Assembly: GCF_017303375.1 (NCBI RefSeq)
Contig: NZ_JAFKOH010000001.1
Location: 496,001-560,000, forward strand
Direction of reading: 5' to 3'
DNA length: 64,000 nt
DNA from: Bacillus sp. NTK074B
GTDB lineage: Bacteria > Bacillota > Bacilli > Bacillales > Bacillaceae_B
A program made the translations under genes and the position numbers. The notes below the pieces were generated by a model, which saw only the letters and a program-made list of their open reading frames with translations, did no database searches and was not told the origin of the DNA. This document shows, one piece after another, positions 19,634-29,327 of the stretch (position 1 is the first letter of the stretch; every line of letters starts with the position of its first letter).

Positions 19634-22030
19634 TTATGCTTCCATAAAATCGTATGGAGTGATGCCTTCCATACCAATCATCGGATCTTCATTGAGCAGA
19701 CGTTCCTCAATCGGCATGTCCTCGGCAGGTGACTCCTTTTTCAAACCGCCTTCATAATCCAGTAAGCCCCTTAGCCTCTCACTCAAGGTCGTCTTTCTAA
19801 GAAAATCATCTTCCCTTTCAACGCCCAGTTTAAATGCATCCAACTCACCGCAAAGAATGAGAAACTGTTTACTGCGTGTGATGGCCGTATACAACAGGTT
19901 TCTTCTCAGCATGCGGTAATAGCTCTTTACAACCGGTAAAATCACAATGGGAAACTCGCTCCCCTGGGATTTATGAATGGAGCAGCAATACGCATGGGTA
20001 ATTTGCATAAGGTCCTGCCGGGTATACGTGACCTCATTCCCTTCATATGAAACGATGATCATGTCCTGTTTTTCAGTGTTTTCTTTTGCATAAAAAATCG
20101 AAACGATTTCACCGATATCCCCATTGAATACATTGTTTTCAGGCTGATTGACAAGCTGAAGAACCTTATCCCCGATACGGTATTTCACATCCCCGAAGGC
20201 AAGTTCCTTCCTGGTACCATCATTGGAATTGAAAATTTCCTGAAGAAGTTCATTCAAGCGGTCGATCCCTGCAGGGCCCCGGTACATAGGGGCAAGTACT
20301 TGTATATCCTTTGGCGTGTAGCCTTTCTTCTTTGCGTTTTCCACCACTTTTTGAACGACGTCGGAAATCTGATGTGTTCTGCACGGGAAAAATGAACGAT
20401 CCTTTTGCTGTTTCGTCAAATCAGCAGGAACCTGTCCCTTCTTCATATCGTGAGCGAGTTCAATAATTGATGAACCCTCTTCCTGTCTGTAAATATCCGT
20501 CAACCTGACAGTCGGGACCACTTCTGAATTCAATAGGTCCTTCAATACCTGCCCCGGTCCGACAGATGGCAGCTGGTCCTCATCACCGACAAAAATCACC
20601 TGAATGCCTTCAGGCAGGGCCTTCAGCAACTGATGGGCGAGCCAGGTATCGACCATTGACACCTCATCCACAATCAAAAGCTTCCCTTCGATCGCCCGTT
20701 CTTCATCGCTTTGGAACCCTTCCTGGCCGTTCCACCCGAGGAGCCGGTGGATGGTCATGGCGGGAAGACCGGTGGATTCAGTCATACGCTTAGCCGCACG
20801 TCCTGTTGGAGCCGTCAGCAGCACCGGGAATGGTTCGTCTTTATAGTCCTTCGGATCAAGGGAGCAGCCGTGCAGATCGGCGAACAGTTCAACGATTCCC
20901 TGGATGACGGTCGTCTTACCGGTACCTGGTCCTCCCGTCAACAGTAACATAGGGGACATTAACGCCGTTTCGATGGCCTCTTTTTGGGAGGGGGCATATT
21001 GTACTCCCAACCTGTCTTCAAGCGCCCCCAGTGATAATAGGAATTCCGATTGGGGGAATTGATCTTTATACTGGGTCTGCGCAAGAATCTTTTCGATATT
21101 TGTCACAATCCCCTTTTCGGAAAAATAGAGGGATGGCACATACACCTTCGTTCCTTCCCCTACAACCTTGCTTTCTTCCTCAAGGGAGACGAGTTGACTG
21201 GAGATATCAGTGTAGTCGATTTTTTCGGGCTGACTCTTCTCTAGCAGTTCCTTCACAATGACAATCAGCTCTTCTGCTTCCATGTATACATGGCCCTGCT
21301 TGACGCACGTTTGTTCCAATGTATACAAACATCCCGCTTTGATCCGGTCCGGGTGGCTGCCTGTCAGTCCAATCTTCGCCCCCAGTTCATCTGCCCGGGT
21401 AAAGCCGATTCCCTCGATATCTTCCACAAGCTTATAGGGATTATTCTGGATGATTTCAAGTGCCTGTTCCTTATAAGCCTGGTAGACCTTCATGGAGATT
21501 TGGGGACCAAAGCCCATGTCGTTCAACATGATCATGACCCTCTCGAGGCCTTGATGCTCGGAAAGTGTATCATAGATACTCTTCGCCTTTTCCTTTGGCA
21601 GCTTTGGGATTTCATCAAGGAGGCTGGGGTTTTCGAGGATTTTGCCTATGGCATTTTCCCCGATATGTTCCACAATCTTCTCAGCTGTCTTTTTCCCAAT
21701 GCCTTTGAATAAATCACTGGATAAATAATGGACGACACCCTGTGTGGTTTGGGGGATTTCCTTCTTGAAATGCTTCGCATGGAATTGCATGCCAAACCTT
21801 GGATGCTCCTGGAACCGCCCATAAAACACATACGTTTCATCTTCATGGATTTTAGGAAAGTTCCCTGTTACAACCGCTTCTTTATCCTCATAAGAATCAT
21901 TTGTCTCATCTACCCGGATTCTGACAACCGTGTAGAGATTTTCTTCATTATGAAAAATGGTGACAAGATGCCTTCCTTTAATATAGATTTCTTCCTCACC
22001 AAACAGCTTTAAAGAATCTTGCTGGCTCAA
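19634..22030 (-). CDS. recD2: RecD2-type SF1B DNA helicase (YrrC)
   Basis: 5'-3' ATP-dependent helicase with roles in replication-fork maintenance and mismatch repair in Bacillus; not part of an RecBCD complex. The 798-residue protein has a long RecD2-specific N-terminal region with helix-hairpin-helix repeats (LFKGIGKKTAEKIVEHIG near 88; LVEDIEGIGFTRADELG near 197). Then come Walker A LLTGGPGTGKTTV near 355, LLIVDEVSMVDTWL near 436 and VGDEDQLPSVGPG near 466. The C-terminal motifs are HKSQGSEFP near 687 and YTAITRSKQFL near 713. It follows the TPR gene by 17 nt. Confidence 0.95.
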   Translation of the reverse strand: MSQQDSLKLFGEEEIYIKGRHLVTIFHNEENLYTVVRIRVDETNDSYEDKEAVVTGNFPKIHEDETYVFYGRFQEHPRFGMQFHAKHFKKEIPQTTQGVVHYLSSDLFKGIGKKTAEKIVEHIGENAIGKILENPSLLDEIPKLPKEKAKSIYDTLSEHQGLERVMIMLNDMGFGPQISMKVYQAYKEQALEIIQNNPYKLVEDIEGIGFTRADELGAKIGLTGSHPDRIKAGCLYTLEQTCVKQGHVYMEAEELIVIVKELLEKSQPEKIDYTDISSQLVSLEEESKVVGEGTKVYVPSLYFSEKGIVTNIEKILAQTQYKDQFPQSEFLLSLGALEDRLGVQYAPSQKEAIETALMSPMLLLTGGPGTGKTTVIQGIVELFADLHGCSLDPKDYKDEPFPVLLTAPTGRAAKRMTESTGLPAMTIHRLLGWNGQEGFQSDEERAIEGKLLIVDEVSMVDTWLAHQLLKALPEGIQVIFVGDEDQLPSVGPGQVLKDLLNSEVVPTVRLTDIYRQEEGSSIIELAHDMKKGQVPADLTKQQKDRSFFPCRTHQISDVVQKVVENAKKKGYTPKDIQVLAPMYRGPAGIDRLNELLQEIFNSNDGTRKELAFGDVKYRIGDKVLQLVNQPENNVFNGDIGEIVSIFYAKENTEKQDMIIVSYEGNEVTYTRQDLMQITHAYCCSIHKSQGSEFPIVILPVVKSYYRMLRRNLLYTAITRSKQFLILCGELDAFKLGVEREDDFLRKTTLSERLRGLLDYEGGLKKESPAEDMPIEERLLNEDPMIGMEGITPYDFMEA

Positions 22031-22047
22031 GGCAGTGAACCCCCTAA

Positions 22048-22728
22048 CTATTCACTTTGTTCATTTTGAAGCTTTTCGATCATCTTAATGCCATAGCCTG
22101 CTAGCATATGATCCGGTTGCACTTCGATTGCTTTATTGAAATACTTCAGTGCCGTGTCTGCATCATCCTTGTGACCTGCATAGGCAACCCCTAAGTTGTA
22201 GTAAGCATCTGCGTGCTCGGGATCAGCATCCACTACTGTGGTCAATTGATTGATCGCCTCTTCATATGCTTCCACTTTGGCAAGACAAAGTCCCAATTGG
22301 AAACGCGCCTCTACGTCTTCTTCATTCAGTTCCACACTTCGCTGTAAGTACGGCAGAGCCAGTCTCGGCTGTTCTAATTGAAACAGGCTGATTCCCAGCA
22401 TAAAGTAGACGTCGGCATTCTCCATCCCTTTATTAATCGCCTTTTCGAATTGATCCTTTGCTTCGTCAAAATGATTCTCATTGAAATACAGATTACCAAG
22501 GGAGTAATAAGCAGCTCCTGCATTCTCATCGATGGAAATCGCACGTTCAAAAAACTTTTTCGCTTTTTCGTTGTCGCCAACCGACATTAGTACATTGCCA
22601 AAATTGATATATCCGACCGGATCCTTTGGGCTTTCTTCAATGGCTTCTGTAAATAGTTTTACCGCCTCTTCTACTTTACCTTCTTGCAATAACTCGATTC
22701 CTTTTAAATTCTTGTCCAATGTAAACAC
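22048..22728 (-). CDS. yrrB: TPR repeat protein YrrB
   Basis: A 226-residue soluble protein made of about six tetratricopeptide repeats of 34 residues. Clear units are DPVGYINFGNVLMSVGDNEKA, AAYYSLGNLYFNENHFDEA and ADAYYNLGVAYAGHKDDADTA. TPR proteins are scaffolds; the partner is unknown. It lies between mnmA and recD2 as in B. subtilis. Confidence 0.92.
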   Translation of the reverse strand: MFTLDKNLKGIELLQEGKVEEAVKLFTEAIEESPKDPVGYINFGNVLMSVGDNEKAKKFFERAISIDENAGAAYYSLGNLYFNENHFDEAKDQFEKAINKGMENADVYFMLGISLFQLEQPRLALPYLQRSVELNEEDVEARFQLGLCLAKVEAYEEAINQLTTVVDADPEHADAYYNLGVAYAGHKDDADTALKYFNKAIEVQPDHMLAGYGIKMIEKLQNEQSE

Positions 22729-22820
22729 CTCTATATAGTCTATTAGTTATGTATATACTCCCACTTATCGTTACTAGTATAACATAAGGGACACTCCACA
22801 ATGGAATACATCCATGATGA

Positions 22821-22874
22821 AAAAAAGGACTGGGAGATAAGAGATAGGGCATCTCTTCTTCTCAGTCCTTTTTT
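22821..22874 (-). terminator. Terminator after mnmA
   Basis: AAAAAAGGACTG and CAGTCCTTTTTT (interrupted by small internal loops) enclose a secondary GAGAT/ATCTC hairpin. A T-run follows on the minus strand, 5 nt after the mnmA stop. Confidence 0.75.
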
Positions 22875-22878
22875 AGCA

Positions 22879-24030
<1,152 letters not shown>

Positions 24031-24043
24031 TTAGACGACCATC

Positions 24044-25186
24044 TTATGTTGTCAATCTCTTCACGATGCTTGCCACTTCATGGGCCGCCCACTCAATCTG
24101 TTCCTCCGTATTCCCAAGACCAAAGCTGAAGCGGATGGAGTTCCTTGATTTCTCAGACTGTTTCCCATACATCGCCACAAGGACATGGGAAGGTTCTATA
24201 GATCCAGCCGTACAAGCGGAACCGCTTGAAACAGCGATACCTGACATATCTAAATTCATCAGCATGGATTCAACATCCGTACCGGGAAAGCTTAAGTTTA
24301 GCACATGGGGTAATCCATGCTCAAGGGATCCGTTCTCTTTGAATTCAACCCCTTCATCAGCCAATGTACCTTTTAATAGACCTTTTAGTCCAAATAGCAG
24401 GGCATGCTTCTTCTCAATTGAATTCCGGGCCAATTCCACTGCTTTACCCAGTCCGACGATGGCAGGGACGTTTTCAGTTCCTGCACGGCGCTTTCTTTCC
24501 TGTTCACCGCCGTATAACCCCGGCTTTAGATCCACACGTTTATGGGCATAAAGGAAACCGATCCCTTTAGGCCCGTTGATCTTATGCCCTGAAACGGATA
24601 GCAGGTCGACTCCAAGTTTTTTTACATCGATTTTAGTCAAACCGAAAGCTTGTACAGCATCCGTATGAAAGTAGGCCTGATGATCCTTTACTATCTCACC
24701 TATTTCCATAATAGGCTGAAGTGTTCCCACTTCATTATTCCCGAACATGATGGTTACCAGGATCGTATCGTCACGAAGCTCCTTTTGAAGGTCCTTAAGC
24801 CTTATCCTTCCTGAATGGTCCACCGGCAGATAAGTGACTTCAAACCCCTTCGATTCGAGAAATTCACACGCATGCAAAACTGCATGATGCTCGGTTTGTG
24901 CAGTAATGATGTGCTTCCCTTTTTCCATATTTGCTTCCGCGGTACCGATGATCGCTAAATTATCCGCTTCGGTACCACCACTTGTGAAAATGATTTCATT
25001 GTATTCTGCATGGATGCTCTCTGCTATGATGGTTCGTGCATGATCCACAAGGTGACGTGATGCACGGCCAAATGAATGAATGCTCGATGGATTACCAAAG
25101 GTCTCCTTCATCACTGTTGTCATTTCCTCAATCACGTCAGGATGCATGGGCGACGTTGCAGCATGATCCAGATACACTCTTTCCAT
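24044..25186 (-). CDS. Cysteine desulfurase (IscS/NifS type, YrvO)
   Basis: PLP enzyme that moves sulfur from cysteine to its own active-site Cys, here most likely for MnmA. The 380-residue protein has MERVYLDHAATSPMHPDV, HTDAVQAFG and the PLP lysine in SGHKINGPKG near 202. The catalytic Cys is in SSGSACTAGS near 324. In B. subtilis the equivalent YrvO works with MnmA. It is the middle gene of cymR-iscS-mnmA, 13 nt after cymR. Confidence 0.95.
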   Translation of the reverse strand: MERVYLDHAATSPMHPDVIEEMTTVMKETFGNPSSIHSFGRASRHLVDHARTIIAESIHAEYNEIIFTSGGTEADNLAIIGTAEANMEKGKHIITAQTEHHAVLHACEFLESKGFEVTYLPVDHSGRIRLKDLQKELRDDTILVTIMFGNNEVGTLQPIMEIGEIVKDHQAYFHTDAVQAFGLTKIDVKKLGVDLLSVSGHKINGPKGIGFLYAHKRVDLKPGLYGGEQERKRRAGTENVPAIVGLGKAVELARNSIEKKHALLFGLKGLLKGTLADEGVEFKENGSLEHGLPHVLNLSFPGTDVESMLMNLDMSGIAVSSGSACTAGSIEPSHVLVAMYGKQSEKSRNSIRFSFGLGNTEEQIEWAAHEVASIVKRLTT

Positions 25187-25199
25187 TTATCGTTACCTC

Positions 25200-25619
25200 C
25201 TAGATATAGAACATGTATGCATCGGATTCCCCGTCATCCGAGTGACTCGCCAGATCTTCTATCGTTGTATTATCAAGCACTTCTTTGACCGCATCACGGA
25301 TACGGATCCATAACTCACGTTTTGCCGGTTCTTCATCCTCGATTCCTTCCACCGGACTGATGGGTCCTTCAAGGATCCGGATAATATCACCTGCCGTAAT
25401 TTCTGAAGGTTCATGGCCTAAGACATAACCACCATAAGCCCCCCTGATACTCCTGACAAGACCGCCGTTCCGGAGAGGAGCGACCAGCTGTTCAAGATAA
25501 TGTTCCGACAGTTCATGTTGCTGTGCGATTGTTTTCAGTGAAGTTGGCCCTTCACCATGGCGTTTTGCGAGTTCAATCATAATCGTTAGTCCGTATCGGC
25601 CTTTAGTTGATATCTTCAT
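25200..25619 (-). CDS. cymR: Rrf2 family cysteine metabolism repressor CymR
   Basis: Global repressor of sulfur acquisition; in Bacillus it acts in complex with cysteine synthase CysK. The 139-residue protein has MKISTKGRYGLTIMIEL, the winged HTH (TSLKTIAQQHELSEHYLEQLVAPLRNGG at about 28-55) and the wing SIRGAYGGYVLG. It lacks the three-Cys cluster site of IscR, which sets it apart from Fe-S sensing Rrf2 proteins. The ATG at 25619 has GAGGTG 7 nt upstream. First gene of cymR-iscS-mnmA. Confidence 0.95.
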   Translation of the reverse strand: MKISTKGRYGLTIMIELAKRHGEGPTSLKTIAQQHELSEHYLEQLVAPLRNGGLVRSIRGAYGGYVLGHEPSEITAGDIIRILEGPISPVEGIEDEEPAKRELWIRIRDAVKEVLDNTTIEDLASHSDDGESDAYMFYI

Positions 25620-25688
25620 ATACAGCACCTCTACTATATTTAATAACGTCCATTTCAGACGTCTATTTCTTCTGCATTGACTTTTGTT

Positions 25689-25718
25689 ATTATAGCATAT
25701 CCGCCCTCACACTGTGAA
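25689..25718 (-). promoter_or_regulatory. Promoter of cymR-iscS-mnmA
   Basis: TTCACA (25713-25718), 18 nt, TGCTATAAT with the hexamer at 25689-25694: a consensus -10 with an extended TGn. About 70 nt of leader follow, including a GACGTC palindrome and a second ACGT motif. Confidence 0.65.
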
Positions 25719-25813
25719 AGGGGCGGCTCCACCTTCCATCCACATTATTTCCTTAATGGAATCACCTGTGATAAAGTGAATGTAACTAGAACGTCAGTTT
25801 GGAGAGATGATTC

Positions 25814-27091
25814 ATGTCCATAAAACCACTTGCCTTCAAGATGAGACCAAGGACCATCGAGGAAATCATCGGGCAGCAGCATTTAGTCGGAGAAGGGAAA
25901 ATCATCGACCGGATGGTAAAGGCAAAACAGCTTTCCTCCATGATCCTGTACGGACCGCCAGGCATCGGTAAGACTTCCATTGCGAGCGCCATCGCTGGGA
26001 GTACAAAATACCGCTTCAAAACACTGAACGCCGTCACGAATAATAAAAAAGATATTCAGATCGTGGCAGAAGAAGCAAAAATGTCCGGCAAGGTCATCCT
26101 TTTATTAGATGAGGTCCATCGCTTGGATAAAGGGAAGCAGGATTTTCTCCTTCCTTATTTAGAGAACGGGATGATTACGTTGATCGGTGCCACAACGAGC
26201 AACCCCTATCACGCCATCAATCCCGCAATCAGAAGCAGATGCCAGATTTTCGAATTAAAGCCTCTTTCAATCGAAGAAATGAGAGTTGCCCTGATCCGTG
26301 CAATCGAAGATAAAGAAAGGGGGTTGGGAGAGTATTCACTCGATGTAACGGACGAAGCCATCGATCATTTTGCCAGCAGCAGCTTCGGTGATGTAAGAAG
26401 CTCGCTGAACGCTTTGGAACTGGCTGTGCTTTCAACCTCACCGGATGAAGACGGGGTGATTCATATTGATGTCTCCATTGCAGAAGAATGCCTTCAGAAG
26501 AAAAGCTTTTCACACGATAAGGACGGCGACGCCCATTATGATGTCGTGAGTGCGTTTCAGAAATCAATCCGCGGGAGTGATGTGAATGCGGCACTTCACT
26601 ACCTCGGAAGACTTGTTGAAGCCGGGGATCTGCCGAGCATCGCACGGAGACTTCTCGTGATTGCCTATGAAGATATCGGACTTGCCAACCCCCAAGCAGG
26701 ACCAAGGACACTGGCGGCAGTGGAAACCGCTGAGAAAATCGGATTCCCGGAAGCAAGGATTCCGTTGGCAAACGCAATCATCGAACTTTGTCTTTCACCC
26801 AAGTCAAACTCAGCGATCACCGCAATCGACCTTGCCCTTTCAGATATTCGGAAAGGTAAGAGTGGCGAGGTACCGGACCACTTGAAAGATGCCCATTATC
26901 AAGGTGCCAAAGAACTTGGCCGAGGGATTGAGTACAAGTATCCACACAGCTACGAATCAGGATGGGTCCCTCAAACGTATCTGCCTGACAAACTAAAAAA
27001 TGCTCAATACTACTCCCCTAAATCAACAGGGAAATTCGAACAGGCAATCGCTCAGGTGTATGAGAAAATTAAAAAGCAGATGAAAACCTAA
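25814..27091 (+). CDS. rarA: Replication-associated recombination protein RarA (MgsA family, YrvN)
   Basis: AAA+ ATPase that acts at stalled replication forks with SSB. The 425-residue protein starts MSIKPLAFKMRPRTIEEIIGQQHLVG. It has Walker A YGPPGIGKTSIA near 47, Walker B ILLLDEVHRLDKGKQ near 95 and sensor-1 IGATTSNPY near 117. The arginine finger is in NPAIRSRCQIF near 133, and the tetramerisation domain contains EDIGLANPQA. The stop codon lies inside the first copy of a long direct repeat (see 27086). Confidence 0.95.
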   Translation: MSIKPLAFKMRPRTIEEIIGQQHLVGEGKIIDRMVKAKQLSSMILYGPPGIGKTSIASAIAGSTKYRFKTLNAVTNNKKDIQIVAEEAKMSGKVILLLDEVHRLDKGKQDFLLPYLENGMITLIGATTSNPYHAINPAIRSRCQIFELKPLSIEEMRVALIRAIEDKERGLGEYSLDVTDEAIDHFASSSFGDVRSSLNALELAVLSTSPDEDGVIHIDVSIAEECLQKKSFSHDKDGDAHYDVVSAFQKSIRGSDVNAALHYLGRLVEAGDLPSIARRLLVIAYEDIGLANPQAGPRTLAAVETAEKIGFPEARIPLANAIIELCLSPKSNSAITAIDLALSDIRKGKSGEVPDHLKDAHYQGAKELGRGIEYKYPHSYESGWVPQTYLPDKLKNAQYYSPKSTGKFEQAIAQVYEKIKKQMKT

Positions 27092-27256
27092 AGCGGAGGC
27101 GGCTGGGTCAGAGGCGACAAGCATAAGATGAACCTGCCGGAAAGGCGATCTTTGCCTTTTTGGCAGGTTTGACTTATGACCTCGAGCCTCTAGCCGCCGG
27201 AGCTGGATGAACCTAAAGCGGAGGCGGCTGGGTCAGAGGCGACAAGCATAAGATGA
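27086..27256. repeat. 46-bp direct repeat, two copies 125 bp apart, with a large palindrome
   Basis: Positions 27086-27131 and 27211-27256 are identical (starting ACCTAAAGCGG and ending GCATAAGATGA). The first copy includes the rarA stop codon. Between them, 27098-27198 forms an imperfect palindrome: GGCGGCT...AGAGGC...CATAAG on the left pairs with CTTATG...GCCTCT...AGCCGCC on the right. Copy one is a complete palindromic unit, and copy two has only the left arm followed by its own hairpin. The look is of a dispersed palindromic element that was duplicated. Confidence 0.8.
27131..27170 (+). terminator. Hairpin inside repeat copy 1 (rarA terminator)
   Basis: AACCTGCC and GGCAGGTT enclose an inner AAAGGC/GCCTTT stem, 40 nt after rarA. 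It is followed only by GTTT-type sequence, so termination may be partial. Confidence 0.6.
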
Positions 27257-27299
27257 GCCACCGGAAGGCGTTTTTGCCTTTTTGGTGGCTCGTTTTTTT
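27255..27299 (+). terminator. Strong terminator at end of repeat copy 2
   Basis: GAGCCACC and GGTGGCTC form an 8-bp stem with an inner AAGGC/GCCTT stem, followed by GTTTTTTT. It is a backup terminator for rarA. Confidence 0.85.
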
Positions 27300-27366
27300 A
27301 TTTAGGAAGAAATGTTACTCCAATCATAGAGGTCATACTCATGTTTGGCTAACTTTGTGCTGGGAA

Positions 27367-27446
27367 TCGTGCGGGATATAGATTTTTCATGCGAGATATT
27401 AAGTTATCATGCGAGATTTCAAATAATCGTGCTGACCTGTCGTTTT
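27367..27446 (+). repeat. 20-bp tandem repeat, three full copies plus a partial one
   Basis: Units start at 27367, 27387, 27407 and 27427. Each begins TCRTGC, mostly followed by GRGATWT, then an AT-rich tail; the fourth keeps only TCGTGCTGA. Copies two and three share TCATGCGAGAT exactly. It lies in the otherwise empty gap before tgl. Confidence 0.75.
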
Positions 27447-27534
27447 GGTCGGCTCACTGTCAATTCTGATAGTCCACACTTGATATAAACTTTTAGCAAT
27501 TGTCTGCAGAAATCACTTTTTCCCCAGTATGAAT

Positions 27535-27563
27535 ACCATATCCATTCAACCAAACATACATTA
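27535..27563 (+). promoter_or_regulatory. Candidate SigK promoter for tgl
   Basis: ACC at 27535-27537 and CATACATTA at 27555-27563 with 17 nt between fit the mother-cell SigK pattern (mACm, 16-17 nt, CATAnnnTA). The expected start is about 20 nt before the TTG codon. In B. subtilis tgl is a late mother-cell gene, which fits. Confidence 0.55.
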
Positions 27564-27588
27564 ATAAAAAAGCCCGGAGGTGTATGGA

Positions 27589-28308
27589 TTGATCATCATA
27601 GAGAATGAATCAACACCCAAGGAGATACCAAACCTGACATCTGTTCAGAAACGCATTTTCACTTCCTTAAAAGAAAGCCCAACTGAGTATCGATATCTCA
27701 ATCTGGGAGAGCTTAAATATGAATTGAAAGTGAGAGAGCGTATTATTGCCAATGCCATAAACATGAATGATGGTGATGCCACTTTTTCTGCTTTCGAACA
27801 TTCGAAATTCAACCCCATTTACTGGATCAAGACTCCTTATGGCTACAAGCTGAGAGAATCGAAGCTTCCGTCAGATGCCATTGAAGATGTTTTTACAAAC
27901 AGCTCTGCTTACAGTTTCGAATGTGTCACAAGCATCGTTTTGATTTATTACAAATCGATTCTGGATACGATCAACACTCCCTTTTTCAACAGGCTATATT
28001 CATCACTCCTTGTGTGGGGACACAACTATGACGACGATCTGCCGATGGTCACATACGAAGGGCTTGATTATATCCCCGGGGATGTCTATTACTTCTTTAA
28101 CCCTGATTTTGAAGATCCGATCTGGATGGGTGAAAACTCTGTTTTTATCAAAGACGACCAGTACTTCGGTCACGGTGTCGGTCTCATGACCCACGACGAA
28201 ATGATTGAGGCACTGAATACGCTTCGGAAAAAGGGGGCAACGAAATCCGCCTACCTCCTTGAACAGGTCACCCGCCTGAAGTTTTCTGATTTGTACCGGT
28301 ACACATAA
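27589..28308 (+). CDS. tgl: Protein-glutamine gamma-glutamyltransferase Tgl (spore coat transglutaminase), TTG start
   Basis: Cross-links spore coat proteins such as GerQ through glutamine-lysine isopeptide bonds. The 239-residue product has the catalytic segment SAYSFECVTSIVLIYY with the active-site Cys near residue 111 and an adjacent Glu. Further on come LDYIPGDVYYF near 163, MGENSVFI near 180, YFGHGVGLM near 199 and SAYLLEQVTRL near the end, all family hallmarks. Start: TTG at 27589 has GGAGGTG 6 nt upstream. A GTG at 27580 overlaps that ribosome site, so I rejected it. The N-terminal half diverges most from B. subtilis Tgl. It sits between rarA and tcdA, which are close neighbours in B. 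subtilis, so this is a relocated gene. Confidence 0.9.
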   Translation: MIIIENESTPKEIPNLTSVQKRIFTSLKESPTEYRYLNLGELKYELKVRERIIANAINMNDGDATFSAFEHSKFNPIYWIKTPYGYKLRESKLPSDAIEDVFTNSSAYSFECVTSIVLIYYKSILDTINTPFFNRLYSSLLVWGHNYDDDLPMVTYEGLDYIPGDVYYFFNPDFEDPIWMGENSVFIKDDQYFGHGVGLMTHDEMIEALNTLRKKGATKSAYLLEQVTRLKFSDLYRYT

Positions 28309-28345
28309 AGAGGGACGGACTATGATAAGTCCGTCCCTCTTTGTA
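28309..28345. terminator. Bidirectional terminator between tgl and the ABC permease
   Basis: AGAGGGACGGACT and AGTCCGTCCCTCT form a 13-bp stem with a 6-nt loop. A T-rich tail follows on plus. It begins right after the tgl stop. Confidence 0.8.
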
Positions 28346-28376
28346 TAATTCTTTCTGTTTGTCCAACTCTGTTTTT

Positions 28377-29327
28377 CTATGCTGCTACATCTCTCTTATT
28401 AAAGACGATGAAAGCGAGCAGTTGGAAAATAAGGAAATAGATGATGAGCATGGTAATGGAAAAGCCCATGGTCATACTATCCACAAGTGGAGGAGTGAAA
28501 CCTGTGTATTGAGTCAGGTCTGTGTTGGCGAACAGGCTGTATTTCGCCCAGTCGAATTTCAGGGCGAGCAGGTTTGTGGCATTTCCTCCGACGAATAAAA
28601 GGAATAATGAAATCCCGATGGCCAGTGAGCTGCTTCTGAACACAGCCGAAATCATGAAGGCCATTGTAGCCATCATCACCACGTCGATGGTTTTTAATAA
28701 ATAAGTTTTAATCAAATAACCGACGATACTCTGCTCGACAACCTTTCCATCTACAAACGCCAGGTGTGTGGCTTGATCTGTTCCGCCGAACAATATGATC
28801 CCAAGCAGAAGTGAAACAACAAATAATACCAGAAGTAGGCTGATACCGTATAAAATGACGGTAAGGTATTTGGATAGAAGTATTTTGGTCCTGGAAATCG
28901 GACGAATGAGCAATAGTTTGATGGTACCCCAGCTGAATTCACTCGCAACGATTCCCGCTGCCACGATGATGGCAAATAATCCAACAACCAGTACGTTGAA
29001 AGCATTCGTTTCAACGAATGTCCATGCTGTTTCTTTTACTTTCGGCTCGATATTTTTTTCAATACGGTATTCATTGATGGCAATTCTTCGTTCAGTGTCT
29101 TTCTTGATGAATTTATTCAGGTTTGGACTCTCCGCTAACATCTGCTTATCAGACTCCACCTGCGCGGTAAGCTCCTGTTTCCAGTTGTCCATTTCCTTCG
29201 CTTTTGTATCACTATACTTGGTGAATGCGCCTGTCACTCCAATAATAAGAATCAACAGTCCAAGCATCACATACGTTCCGACCCGCTTGAAGATTTTGGT
29301 CCACTCATTTCTAATAAGACTAAGCAT
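28377..29327 (-). CDS. ABC-2 type transporter permease
   Basis: A 316-residue membrane protein of the ABC-2 family, last gene of the GntR cassette. The first helix is near 19-38 (YVMLGLLILIIGVTGAF). A large outside loop of about 85 residues (KYSDTKAKEMDNW to EPKVKETAWTFV) follows, then five helices near 108-130, 155-180, 205-235, 240-262 and 285-305. This is the layout of permeases that export peptides or lipids or give antibiotic self-protection. It starts 8 nt inside the ATPase gene, so they are coupled and probably form one transporter. The substrate is unknown. Confidence 0.85.
   Translation of the reverse strand: MLSLIRNEWTKIFKRVGTYVMLGLLILIIGVTGAFTKYSDTKAKEMDNWKQELTAQVESDKQMLAESPNLNKFIKKDTERRIAINEYRIEKNIEPKVKETAWTFVETNAFNVLVVGLFAIIVAAGIVASEFSWGTIKLLLIRPISRTKILLSKYLTVILYGISLLLVLFVVSLLLGIILFGGTDQATHLAFVDGKVVEQSIVGYLIKTYLLKTIDVVMMATMAFMISAVFRSSSLAIGISLFLLFVGGNATNLLALKFDWAKYSLFANTDLTQYTGFTPPLVDSMTMGFSITMLIIYFLIFQLLAFIVFNKRDVAA

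Noticed and set aside
26229-26777. 182-codon minus-strand frame inside rarA
   Set aside because: Arg/Ser/Pro-rich shadow frame; rarA has all AAA+ motifs in the plus frame.
27367-27446. Short regular repeats as a possible CRISPR array
   Set aside because: Repeats are contiguous 20-mers without unique spacers of 30 bp or more, and there are no cas genes in the window.
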